A stretch of 64,000 bases of DNA, taken from assembly GCA_014529385.2 (NCBI GenBank), contig CM043949.1, forward strand, positions 107,793,054 through 107,857,053, in the 5' to 3' direction. This DNA is from Adiantum capillus-veneris (lineage: Eukaryota; Streptophyta; Polypodiopsida; Polypodiales; Pteridaceae). Shown here one piece after another: positions 31,661-42,264 of this stretch. The translations under genes and the position numbers were made by a program. The first letter of the stretch is position 1. The number at the start of each line of letters is the position of its first letter. Under the pieces are notes generated by a model. It ran no database searches. It had not been told where the DNA came from and saw only the letters and a list, made by a program, of their open reading frames with translations.

Positions 31661-33829
31661 ATGGAGTTGTATAATAGGTTTAGACGTGCAGTAGTGAGGC
31701 TGTTACTTAGATCCTTTGAGGCTCTGAAACCATTCTTTGTTTGGAAGTTTAAAGAGCAGTATACGTGTTGTTGTGTATCATGTTTAGATGATATATTTTA
31801 AGGAGGCTTTTAATCAAATGCACCAAAAAAAGTTTGGGCATCATAGAAAATTTCATAATTGTACCTGATCCATTTATTGTGTAAAGGGCCATTCAGGTGA
31901 GTGGTTTGCTAGCCAGGATATATTGCAATACATTAGTATTTCGTGGGAATCCAATGTATGCCTTAAACTTGACAACAATGAATATCATGCAAAAAAATGC
32001 TTGTTTGGAGATTTCCCTTGATGTGGGATGAGCAAGTCAACATTTTCCCCAGATGAGATTGCATCAGACAACAAGGAAGTGACTGTGAAAGTCTTCAAGG
32101 ACGCGAGAACTAACAGATCAATGCCAAAGAAAGTGAGAATAAGCAAAAGGATCTCGTCGTGGAAAGAATTCAGAGTGTTGCATTTATTCATTTCTTCTTT
32201 GACCATCTCAAAATCTTCATCAACCACATCTTCCTCTTTAGGTGGTAGGCACAACAATTTAAAGATTGCTTGCTTACGTTTCCTAGCAAGGTAGTTGTGT
32301 ATGTTGTTGATTTTGCAAATAATTTTTCATTTAAAGTGCAAAAAGAGATTCAATCCATGCATTTGTAGTCAACCCAGGTAATCATATTGGCGTAGATCTC
32401 TTATGTGAGAAACTCAACAAGTGTTGTTGAGAAGCCAATACACTTTTACATATTAGATGACAAGCACCATGACACCTATTTATTCATCCTTGTTTTATGC
32501 TTCATGACCAGTGGCTTAAACAACAAGGACATCATTTGCTCTCTCACTGGGTATAGTCAAATGGTGTTGCCTCTCAATTTAAGACATGGAGACCTTACTA
32601 TTTTGTGGCAAGGTACTATCAATTTATAGGCTTATGTAGGATGCATCACTTCTTCATGTCGGGACACTATAAAGGAGAGCATGATGGTGTAGGTGCTGTG
32701 ATAAAGAGAATGCTCACTCATGAGGAGTTCAAACTAGATGGTTGGCCTATGAAGTGTGCGATTGATGTGGTGAGCTTTCTTAATGCAGAATTTTAGCCCA
32801 TAAGAGAAGCTCATCTATGTAGTACTCAAAGATTTTTTCTGGTTGGTGTCAAAGGATGATGTGCAACATAGCCTATGATGGGACTATCAGTGCATTACAG
32901 GATCTCACTTCTTCCATTGTGTTGATGGATACTCTACGAGTAACCCATGTGCTGTGTGATTTTGAACGCTCTCATGTTTTTGTGACCCATGTCTAAAGGG
33001 GAAGTGGAGGAGTTGCAAGAACAAACTACATATAGATGAGTGGAAATATGTTTCCATTCTACTATTGATAGAGACGATGGAAGCAGATACTGTCTCAGAG
33101 GATGAGGATCGATGAGGATGGCAACATTGATATATCTGGCAATCTCAAAAGTCATGATCACAATGTGGCCGTGTATGAAGGAGACCTTGAAGTGATGTGC
33201 AAAAGGCTATCCAAAGGAGACAACTTTGCATTCAAGGTAGCTGAGAAGAACGAGGACTTCTACCTTCTAAATTGCATATAAACAATGTATCAAACAACCA
33301 AAGCAGAGAAGGATAAGTGGCATAGCAAAATTTTTAAAGGTAAAAAACTGGTTGAGGGCTTGTATTATGGCCAAGTGTATGGGAAATTTGACACATACAC
33401 CCTACTAGATCATCTCCCTCTAGTGATGATATAATCCCATCTTGTAAGAGACATACGCTTCCCGATGGAGTTTACCCTGAGCTACCAAACTATTTCAAAT
33501 TAGCCTATGAGGGATATGAGAACATTTACAAAAAAAATCCATTAGATGATGATACAAAGAAAATTGTCAGCATGACAACCTTGCCTCCATCTACCATACT
33601 TACAAATGAAAACATATGTAACTGTTGAAATTAAAGTGTCACTTCTTAGACCAATTGAGCAGTTTTGATACTTTTGGTGTTTGTTACACGTTGTCTTTTA
33701 TTATTTCACTATTTCTTTGACTTTAGCAAGTACCAAATTTTGAAAGTGTATATTCAAAAGTAATACTTACTAACATTTATGCATCACCTTCTACTTACTT
33801 ACCATCTACACAACCTACTCCATATAGAG

Positions 33830-34020
33830 CCAACTTTTGAACCAGTACCAAATTGGTACCGACCAATACCAAAATGGTACTAACCCACTACCAAATTGGT
33901 TCTAACCAGGACAAAACTTGAGACTATAGCAAAGCCAAATTGGTGCTATATAGTACCAAAATTGGCATCAAATAGTATCAAACTATCAATAGTACCAAAA
34001 CAATACCAGATCTTACTACT
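33830..34020. repeat. Cluster of GTACCAAA motifs in both orientations
   Basis: Sequence such as CAGTACCAAATTGGTACCG and CCAATACCAAAATGGTACT places inverted copies of the array motif next to each other. It lies just downstream of the transposase-like gene. No coding frame is present. Confidence 0.6.
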
Positions 34021-34259
34021 ACTTATATACATGTAAGCTAGATTTGCCAAAGTAGGCTAGTGTACTGAAAACAATTCATGAGTAAAGACTACACTGGTTT
34101 CGATGGACACCAAGGTGAACTTTCATTGATGAATAATATGCAAAGAAGAAATTGTACAAAATGTGTATTTTTATCAAGTTGTATATCACAAAAAGGGGCA
34201 CTAAACTCAGGCTACAATAAGCAAGGGTGTCAGTATGTATATAGCTCACTAGAAGGTGG

Positions 34260-35030
34260 GGGCTAAAAGTGGTAGGAGTACCCCTCCTTTGTTATGAAAT
34301 CATTATCTACAATGGTTGAAAGGTCATTCCCCATAACTCCTACGAGCATACACAGTTGGGAACATGTCATCTATCCATCCGGTTAGCCATAGATAAATGA
34401 CATCCATTAGCTAGAGCACACGACCCTGGTCATAATAGGTCAGCTCATAGGAGAGAATGCAAAGGCATGACTCATATTAATTCTTCAGAGACTTTTGTTT
34501 GGAATCATCCACTAGAATTGTAGTGGTAGCATCAAACTATAGGTGCCTCTCCCACATCTTCTTCAGAAGTTTCAGGAACACGAGCTTGTCACCAAAATCA
34601 TGCGCAACATACGGAGCCTACTGAAGGCTTTCGACCCATATCTTGCACTCATCTTGGCTATAGATGTCTATAAATGAAACTTTAGAGGTTAGCTAACAAT
34701 ACAGACATAGATATGAGGACTTATTATTAATAGGTAACAATACCTAACAAAGTCCCCTCATATTCATTAGTTTAGGAAAGCATACATGCATAATCTTCAT
34801 GAGATTTTCCCTTTTGCAACATGACCAGAGCATGACATAAGCCTTCTCCTTGAGCTTTAAGATGAATCTCTGCATCGGGCCTCACAACATAGTACACACA
34901 AATTCATCACTTGCACACCTTGAGGTTTGACCCCATCAAGGAATGATAGTTTATGAAGTTCTTTTGATCATATTATGTCAAAATTATTTAGTAGAACACC
35001 ATTGATGTCAAGTATCATGAGCCGGCTACA
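34260..35030 (-). pseudogene. FCP1/HAD-type phosphatase catalytic exons, broken
   Basis: On the minus strand LMILDINGVLLNN (Asp codon at 35009-35007) is HAD motif I in the D-x-N-G-x-L form of plant FCP1-homology phosphatases. FILKLKEKAYVMLWSCCKRE and NLMKIM follow, corresponding to the motif usually ending in WSS. An intron (about 34790-34668, acceptor TTTATAG) separates this from the last exon at 34667: IYSQDECKIWVESLQ, GDKLVFLKLLKKMWERH and TTILVDDSKQKSLKN, matching the LLDDSPYKALxNP motif. Such proteins remove phosphate from serine, as on RNA polymerase II tails; the substrate here is unknown. Two TAG codons in the last exon and a frameshift near 34850 indicate a pseudogene. Confidence 0.65.
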
Positions 35031-35278
35031 GGAAGCTTATTTATATATGGGTAGCACCACGTAAGGAGCTTTCTTGTTAAGGCACCATGCCTCCCTTGCT
35101 ATAGCACCCAATGGCCAAATGAGACAAAAGAGAGACTTAGAATACAAGCAATATATTGAGATTCATGTCAACTTTCCATTTGCTACTTAATAGCTATGTG
35201 AGTAAGAGATGCTTATCATAATAGGTGTATAGTACCAATTTGGTAGATTATGTACAACACATATTGTCAACTAGACCA

Positions 35279-35904
35279 TCACATATAACGAAACAAAATT
35301 GGTTCTAATTCATAAAAAAGTAGACTGCAAAATACAAAATTTTGCATAGCAGATAAGTCTTGCAGGCAGTGGACACGTGGCTTTTGATCACAACAAATGA
35401 GGCTCTTCTTTTCTTTAACACAAAAGAGTTTTGACAAAGTGTCCGACTCAGTGCAATCACTTGCGTGTTTCTCTACCCCATTCGATGCATCACCCACAAC
35501 TCTACCCACCTCTGCACTTCCATTCTCAACTACACCTTCCACATCAGCACCCTCATCACTGACATCTTCCATAAGAGCACCCTCAGAGCACCCCCCGTTT
35601 GTGACTTTAACACCCCCCTTCCTGTGAGAATTTGCCTTACATGCATCACCAACCTTCTCTTGAGAAACCTTCTCCTGATCATCATCTAACTTGTCACCAA
35701 CACTTCCACTCTCAATTGTACCTTCCACATCAATACCCTCATCATTGGCCTCTTCCACAAGAGCACCCCCCTTCTTGACTTTAACACCCCCCTTTCTGCT
35801 AGCCTTTGCCAAACGTGCACCATCGGCCTTCTCTTCAGCAACCTTGTCTTCAACACATGCTAGCTTGTCACCAGTAGCCTTCTCAATAAAACTAACAAAG
35901 TTGT
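35279..35904 (-). pseudogene. Acidic repeat exon of the phosphatase-like gene, distal part
   Basis: The frame encodes an acidic, low-complexity region with two similar units: RKGGVKVKKGGALVEEANDE and RKGGVKVTNGGCSEGALMED, each followed by EG-DVEG-(I/V)E(S/N)GS. It is in phase with the frame at 49095-49419 once the gypsy element and one copy of its target duplication are removed, so both were one exon. Long acidic N-terminal regions before the phosphatase domain are known in plant FCP1-like proteins. No enzymatic motif is present here. The link to the catalytic exons at 34260-35030 is by order and strand. Confidence 0.6.
35900..35904. repeat. Target-site duplication GTTGT (left)
   Basis: Identical to 49090-49094 on the other side of gypsy-3; five bases is the usual length for LTR elements. 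Confidence 0.9.
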
Positions 35905-36942
35905 TGTCATAAAATCTAATATCTAATATCTAACCAACCCAATTGATTTTCTGATATTAAATTGATCACTTAATGTGGGAGAATAAACGGGAACAAGTGT
36001 TAAGATATAGACATGTGCTTATAGATCTATCTCAACACGGGGCCAATGGTAAAGGGGCCCAAATGAGAGATGGTCTATCAAAGAGCAAGGCTAACAAATG
36101 GAGCATAAGACCTTAGGGTTAGCTTCATTGAAGACCTCCAATAATGTGTGTAAAAGGCCTTTGACCTTAGGTAAGCTAGGGCTGAGCTTGAGGCGCGGGA
36201 ACCCGACCCAGCTCGAGGTGCTTGTCCTGCTTGTCATGCTTGATGACTAAGGTGCTTGAGGTGCTTGATGATTGTGTGCTATGCAAAGTGCAAGAGCTCC
36301 CTCTCCTTCTCCAAGCAAGTAGAGGTTGAGAGCCTACACCAACACTCTTGGATATGGAGTGCAAATCCAACCAAGAGCCATGCTTCAATGCTTAAGCTTG
36401 CCATCTCCTGCTTCTTCATTACTATGCTATTATGTATGCTAGCAACAAGAGTTATGATAAGTGAGGAACTAATTCTTTCTCCTACGAAATGTTTCTTCTT
36501 CCTCTTCCCTACCCTCATTCCCTGCTAGCTCTCTCCACCTTCGAAGGTGTTTGAGGTCTTGGGACTGAGGCTTGGGATAGTTAAAGCTTTCTTCAAGTTT
36601 ATGTTATGTTTGTGATGCATGAAGCTTTCCATCTTCATTGCATCACCTAGGTCACAAGGAACACAAAGATTGTATTGTAACAAGTCTCTCTTAATGGGAG
36701 AAATCATAATACAAATGACTATTGGAGGGGGGACTGGCTCCACATAAATCCGGTCCTCAACTGTTGTCATGTTCTCTAAATTCTCTCTCTTGCAAAAGTA
36801 TTGTTCATGCCAAGTTAACTAATTGCTATGATTATGTTGCTATCTTCAACTATGTTCACCCGCTATGCTCACAAAGTCATTTCTCAAAAGTACTTTCATT
36901 AATTTCCGCTACTCTCAAGTTAAATAGGCCAATTCCATTACA
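35905..36942 (+). repeat. 5' LTR of gypsy-3
   Basis: It starts TGTCATAAAATC and ends CCATTACA. It is collinear and equal in length with the LTR at 48052-49089. Short open frames inside it are duplicated in the other LTR and are not genes. Confidence 0.97.
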
Positions 36943-36943
36943 T

Positions 36944-36955
36944 TGGTATCAGAGC
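36944..36955 (+). other. Primer-binding site of gypsy-3 (tRNA-Met)
   Basis: TGGTATCAGAGC lies one base after the 5' LTR and is complementary to initiator tRNA-Met. Confidence 0.92.
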
Positions 36956-37356
36956 ATTTGGTTTCTCTTTTCTTGCTTAAGAAGAGAGGTCCTTAAGTAG
37001 CCTATAAATGGTTGATGTTGTTAATTATATTAGGGTAAGTGGAACTGGGATCTATTATCGATTTTGTTGAGCCCACTATGTGGGGGATGGTGCACACCTC
37101 AGGAGCTTTGGACTTAATAATGGAGTCTTTTTAGACTTGCCTACGACTTTACTATTATTGAGCCATAAGAAGTCCGAAAGGAGCTAGCCCTTGGCAACTC
37201 TGCTATGTTAGACCTACTCCTCTACTCTCTAAAATTAACCACTTCGAGCCGTGGGTGTAGGTACTTAAGAGCCGATTTTGAAAGGCTAAGAGGAGTGGCA
37301 ACTAAGGTTTTGAATTGCCAAAGCATACACTAAGTACATACATAAATTTTGTTAAC

Positions 37357-38774
37357 ATGGCTGACATTAATCAAGAGAGTAGAATGAACATTGATAGCTT
37401 TGATTTTGCACATGAAGGTGCTAATGATGATGCTCCCATGTTTGTGAATTATCTCGTCACTAGGTTGCAGCAAGCTATGGGCAACCCTGCTTTGCAAGCC
37501 GAAGTTACTCAACAACTTCGTGCTTATGGAATTTCCCTTCCTCTCCAAGAGGAGAGAGAGCTTAGGACGCCTCTTGAAGAGACCCCCAAAAGAAGACTCT
37601 CTCCCATTCGAGAGGAGGAATCCAAAGAGCAAGAAAGCAATGAAAGTTTAAGTTCCTCTGAAGATGTGGCTCCACGAAGACAGCGGTCTAGACGATCGCC
37701 CACTCCTCCCAAGAGGAAAAGATCAACACATAGTCCTTCTCCTCATCACTCAGAAAGGCAAGAGAGGAAACAAAGGAAGAAAAGGGCTAGGAAGAGGTCA
37801 CCCTCTTCTCCTTCTTCTTCACCTTCCTCCTCTTCCGATGAAAGTTATGGCTATTCTCCTAGAGAATACAAGAGGGGAGGACATCGCAAATCATTTCCTG
37901 CATGGCGAAGGTCACAAAAGCTAAAGAAGTTCAAGGAGGGAGGAAAGAGTATCTCTTTTCTCACCTATGATGGCACCTTCGTTGGCCTTCATCCAGCAAT
38001 TTGATGCGGCCTTTGGAGATGAGGGCTTCACAGAGTCCTCCAAGCTACGCCATGTAGCTATGCACTTCCAAAAATCAGCTCGTAAGTGGTGGGCTAGCCT
38101 TTGTGGCAATGGTGAAGCCCCAAAGACATGGAAAACTCTACGAGTTTCCATCATGAAGCAATTCCTTGCAAGCGATGCAAAGGACAAAGTGCTTACCGAA
38201 TGGCGCAACTTGAAGCTCCTCTCCCATGAGTCTATCCACAAATATGTAGACAAGTTTTGGGATTTACATCTCAAGGCTACTGTCTTTCAAAAGATAGACT
38301 TTGCTGAGCAAAGGCAGCAATTCTGTGCGGGATTACCTGAAGAGATGGCCGAATACATCAACTCTCAACGGCCTGGTACTATTAGCGAAGTAATCCATCA
38401 CACCATGGTTGCTTCACGCATCAATTTCCATCAAGGGGCTAGACGTAATGTCAAGCCCATGGAAAACAAAGACAAAAATGATGCAAAGGGGAAAACCAAT
38501 GTTCAAAATACTTCCCAAGTCAATTCCAACAACAACAACAATCGGTCCAAGGAGAAGGGAGTTTACAAAGGTAAAAACAAACTCTCTCCTGAAGAGCTTG
38601 AAGCTTTTTGCAAGGACCATAAGTGTTTCAAGTGTGGGGAGCAAGGACATGGCTATCGTTCTTGCCCCAAGAAGAATACTTGCAATGAGACTCCTAGGGC
38701 TTCCACCATCGAAGCTCCAAAAGAGGATGCTCATTGCAAAGGATCATCACTTTCCTATGCTTGGGGAAAGGTAA
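37357..38774 (+). pseudogene. Gag of gypsy-3 with SR-rich N-terminus
   Basis: I choose ATG 37357 (MADINQESRMNID). Residues 95-200 are very rich in Arg/Ser/Pro/Lys (RRQRSRRSPTPPKRKRSTHS, later SPSSPSSSPSSSSDES), resembling SR splicing factors. One frameshift near 37972 moves the reading to the frame opening at 37967, where the capsid region is FIQQFDAAFGDEGFTESSKL, KWWASLCGNGEAPKTWKTLR and FCAGLPEEMAEYINS. The zinc knuckle is CFKCGEQGHGYRSC near 38628. Gag assembles particles around element RNA. The frame passes into protease without a stop. Confidence 0.87.
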
Positions 38775-39012
38775 GAGAGCATGATGCCTTCATCTTGTTT
38801 GACCCTGGCTCTACTCTTAACTTCATATCAATGGAGTTGGCCACCAAGTTGGGCATTCAAGCTTTTGAGATGGGAGATATAGTAGTGGATGATGCAGCTT
38901 TCAAGGGACATCAAGCCTCCGTTACTCCCTTGATTGGGAAGTTGAGGCTTCATGTCCAAAGCTATGTCGACAAGGAAGACTTCTTCATCTCTCCTCTCCC
39001 ACAAGAGGATGT
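38775..39012 (+). pseudogene. Protease of gypsy-3, N-terminal part (cut by copia)
   Basis: The active-site region reads ILFDPGSTLNFISMELA; DPG at this position occurs in other plant gypsy proteases, so I do not call it a defect. The frame runs to FISPLPQEDV and is then interrupted by the copia LTR. It resumes at 44585 with ILGAPWFDRM, so the two halves fit without loss. Confidence 0.87.
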
Positions 39013-39206
39013 TGAAGGAGTACGAGCGGAAGTGTGACGCGAGAGAGAGAGTGCGAGAAGAAGAGCACGACGATATGGTGAACTCGCTCTACTGTAATGT
39101 GTAGAGCATAGTGAGTTCTTATTAGGTTTTTACAAAAGAATATGTGTACATACCTGGCGGCCCGCCCACTTACCTGGGCGACCACATTGGGCTTTATACC
39201 CCAACA
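39013..39206 (-). repeat. 3' LTR of the nested copia
   Basis: Plus-strand ends are TGAAGGAG and CCCCAACA. The polypurine tract (AAGTGGGAGGT on the minus strand) adjoins it at 39207-39217. Confidence 0.95.
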
Positions 39207-39295
39207 ACCTCCCACTTAAAGTCCAATGTGGTACTTTAAGTGTGAGAGAAGCTACAATACAAGGTAATATACAAGAGATGTAGAGAAGTGATGTA

Positions 39296-40954
39296 CTACC
39301 CTACACCTAACTGCTTACAAAAATGCGCAAAGCTCTCTGAGGGAAGTCCTTTTGTAAGTAGATCAGCAGGATTTTCTGTGGTGTGAACTTTGACAAGCTG
39401 AATTTGCTTATCCTCGATCATTTCCCTGATGAAATGATACTTCACATCCACATGCTTTGTCTTTGAGTGATAAACTGGATTGCGAGCCAATTGTATAGCA
39501 CTTTGACTATCACAATATAGCACATGCATCTCTTCTTTGATTCCCAAATCTGTTACTGGTTGATTAAGGCAAATTGATTCTTTGCATGCCTCTAATGCTG
39601 CAACATATTCAGCCTCTGTAGTAGACTGAGTAACACAATCTTGTAATCTAGAACGCCATGATACTGCTCCACCAGCCAATGTAAAGACATACCCTGACGT
39701 AGACCTTCGGTTGTCTAAGTCACTTGCATAATCTGAGTCTGTAAAACCCTTTACACTTAGCTCCTGACTCCCATAGCATATACGCATACTCTTTGTAGCT
39801 TTCAGGTATCTCAATATTCCTTTCACTGCCTCCCAATGTTTCTTGCCTGGGTTTGACATGTATCGACTTACTACTCCCACTGCAAATGCAATGTCTGAGC
39901 GAGTAGCAATCATTGCATACATCAAACTACCCACTGCAGATGCATATGGAATCTTATCCATTTCAGCCTGTTCTTCCTCAGACACAGGACAATCTTGTTT
40001 GCTAAGTTTCACATATGGTGGCAATGGAACACTCAGTGCCTTTCCCTTCTCCATATTGAAACGTTGCAAAACCTTGTCAATATACTCTGTTTGAGATAAC
40101 CAAATCAACTTCTTTGATCTGTCTCTCTCAATGCGCATACCAAGTATATGACTTGCCTCACCCATGTCTTTCATGTCAAACGATTTTGCCATCTTTGACT
40201 TCAAAGCTGAAATTTCTTCCAATTGCTTGCCAGCAATCAACATGTCATCCACATACAAAATAAGGATCAGCCAACTACCATCCTTAGCCTTCTTTGTATA
40301 TAGACAATGATCGAACTCACTACGTTTGTAGCCTTGAGAAAGCATAAACTTGTGGAATTTATGGTACCATGCCCTCGGTGATTTTTTAAAGCCATAAAGA
40401 CTCTTTAACAACTGGCATACCCAATCTTCCTTGCCTTTCTCAACAAACCCTTCTGGCTGTTGCATGTAAATTTCCACATCTAAATCACCATGCAAGAACG
40501 CTGTCTTGACATCCATTTGGTGCAACACCAAATCTAATATGGCAACCAATGCAAGAAAGCATCTCAATGTAGTCATCTTGACCACCGGAGAGAAGACTTC
40601 ATCAAAGTCAATGCCTTGTTCTTGCTTAAAGCCCTTGGCAACAAGCCTTGCTTTCTACTTTGGCTGACTATCATGAGCGGTGATCTTATACCTGTAAACC
40701 CATTTACAAGGTAGAGCCTTTTTGCCCTGTGGTAATTTAACTAGCTTCCATGTCTTGTTTTTATGCAGAGCTGTCATCTCTGACTGCATGGCCAATTGCC
40801 AATTCCCGGAGTCCGTCATTTGCACTGCTTCCTTGTAACATGAAGGCTCATTGCAATCAGTTAACATGACATAGTTCATAGATGGAACAAACCTATCTGA
40901 AGGTCGCGTGACACATCCAGATCTACGCACAATAGGTGGCTCAGGCTCAGCCAC
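39296..40954 (-). pseudogene. Copia reverse transcriptase and RNase H
   Basis: The RT starts with WQLAMQSEMTALHKNKTWKL and LPCKWVYRYK in the segment 40954-40655. A TAG at 40655-40657 (tyrosine position in PK-Y-KARLVAKGF) is the only break, and the same frame continues to 39296. Blocks: HQMDVKTAFLHGDLDVEIYM, SLYGFKKSPRAWY, catalytic ILYVDDMLIAG, then RNase H with TDSDYASDLDNRRSTSGYVF, STTEAEYVA and CDSQSAIQLARNPVYHSKTK. It ends LTKGLPSESFAHFCKQLGVG. All catalytic residues that I can check are present. Confidence 0.9.
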
Positions 40955-40957
40955 AAC

Positions 40958-41772
40958 CTATGGTTCCACTCTATCCTGTCCTTGCTCCTCTTGAGCCCTG
41001 ACATTTTGTCTTGCACGTGCAGGTCCATCTTCTTGGAAGACAACTCTTCTAATCTCCTCAACCCTCTCTGGTTTAGAATGATATTTGGATTCATTAAAGT
41101 GAACATCATTGCTGCGGACAACCTTTCTGGATTCGGGATCCCAAAGTCTGTACCCCATCTCACCAGAATTACCATAGCCTAGAAAGATGCACTTTCTACT
41201 CTTTGGCTCAAGTTTGTTCCTAAATTCCTTTGGAACGTGACTATATGCCTCACAGCCAAAGACTCTGATATGCTTGTATGAGGGCATTTTGCCTGACCAT
41301 ACCATCTCTGGCACTGAATCCTTCTGCAAAACCTTGCTAGGAGATCTATTTACAAGATGAACAGCTGTTGATACAGCTTCAGCCCAAAACCCATTTGGCA
41401 GCTGTGCATTAGACAACATACTTCTGACCTTCTCTTGTATGGTCCTATTCATCCTCTCAGCAACACCATTTTGAGGAGGATTGTAAGGAGCAGTAAGTTC
41501 ACGTTTTATACCTTTTGACTCACAAAAGTCCTGAAAGGCCTTTGAAACATACTCTCCACCATTGTCAGTGCGTAAGCATTTAAGCTTCTTGCCACTCTGA
41601 TTCTCTACAAGTGTCACAAACGTTTTGAAAACACTAAACGCTTCATCCTTGTTCTTGAGAAAGTAAACCATACTTTCCTCGAGTAATCATCTATAAATGT
41701 CATAAAGTAAGAAGCTCCCCCTAGAGATAGGTTAGGCATAGGTCCACACAAATCACTATGAACAAGTGCCAA
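40958..41772 (-). pseudogene. Copia integrase
   Basis: The core continues from HSDLCGPMPNL and DDYSRKVW (about 41755-41680) through a one-base frameshift near 41680 into the frame 41671-40958: LRTDNGGEYVSKAFQDF, HNPPQNGVAERMNRT-type (here YNPPQNGVAERMNRTI), and the copia C-terminal GKMPSYKHIRVFGCEAYSHV and RKCIFLGYGNSGEMGYRLWD. A TAG at 40958-40960 separates it from RT in the same frame. Confidence 0.88.
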
Positions 41773-42264
41773 CTATGTATCTCTTCTACTGCTTCTATGC
41801 TTATGTGGCTGCTGTGTTTGCTTACCATACAGACAATGTTCACAGAATTCAAAATCATTAAATGAAAATCCAGGCAAATAACCAGAACGAGACAAGATTT
41901 CCATTCTCTTCTTGGACATATGTCCTAACCGCCTATGCCACAAAGAAACGTTCGGCTGCTCGGTTACATTGATTACATTTTTAGAGACATTTGATACATA
42001 AATCATGTAAAGTCCTCCAGACTTTACTCCATGTGCTACTGTCATAGAACCCTTGGATATCTTCCACATGTTCTGTCCAAAAATGGTGACGTAGCCAACA
42101 TCATCAAGTAAACCTGTGCTGATCAAGCTCTTTGTAATTGCGGGAACATGTCTCACATTCTTCAGCGTGAAAGAAGAGCCATTCTGAAACTTCAATTGAA
42201 CATCTCCAACACCTAAGATCTCACATGTCTGCCCATTGCTAAGATCTCACATGTCTTCCCATTG
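41773..42264 (-). pseudogene. Copia protease C-terminus and pre-integrase zinc region
   Basis: The frame 42195-41773 encodes KNVRHVPAITKSLISTGLLD of the copia protease region and then WHRRLGHMSKKRMEIL plus FCEHCLYGKQT, the HHCC zinc-binding pre-integrase domain. A 26-base direct duplication at 42213-42264 shifts the frame relative to gag-protease. It ends at TAG 41773-41775. Confidence 0.85.
42213..42264. repeat. 26-bp tandem duplication in copia protease
   Basis: CTAAGATCTCACATGTCT then (G/T)CCCATTG occurs at 42213-42238 and again at 42239-42264 with one mismatch. As 26 is not a multiple of three it breaks the protease frame. Confidence 0.9.

Larger units (their letters stand above)
29527..33470 (+). 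pseudogene. RNase H-fold transposase-like gene of an unnamed family, decayed
   Basis: Blocks in order: N-terminal LLGVHQRNIATTRTWFELRD, then TLETRVLPNKKDICKTI and IKQPIHLLDDS (29535-29811); a 1.85-kb interval that reads as an intron (29812-31660); MELYNRFRRAVVRLLLRSFE and ALKPFFVWKFKEQYTCCC (31661-31785); CLFGDFP-CGMSK (about 32000); KVVVCVVDFANNFSFKVQKE (first catalytic-type Asp, codon 32309-32311); SNGVASQFKTWRPYYFVARY (32557-32616, where SDG is expected), HHFFMSGHYKGEHDGVGAVI and KR (to about 32700); a cysteine-rich CFCDPCLKGKWRSCKNK (about 32973-33023); and KKLVEGLYYGQVYGKFDTYT (about 33340-33400). From memory this order, DF..N / S-D-G..QFK / GHGKGEHDG.GA..KR, belongs to a widespread but unnamed family with an RNase H-like integrase fold. 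Stops and frameshifts inactivate this copy. Confidence 0.55.

Noticed and set aside
36256-36528. 90-residue frame and its antisense partner
   Set aside because: They are duplicated at 48403-48675 because they lie in the gypsy-3 LTRs; LTRs do not encode proteins here.
38808-38850. Calling the DPG protease motif of gypsy-3 a defect
   Set aside because: DPG in place of DSG is, as far as I recall, seen in other plant gypsy proteases, so it cannot be taken as a lesion.
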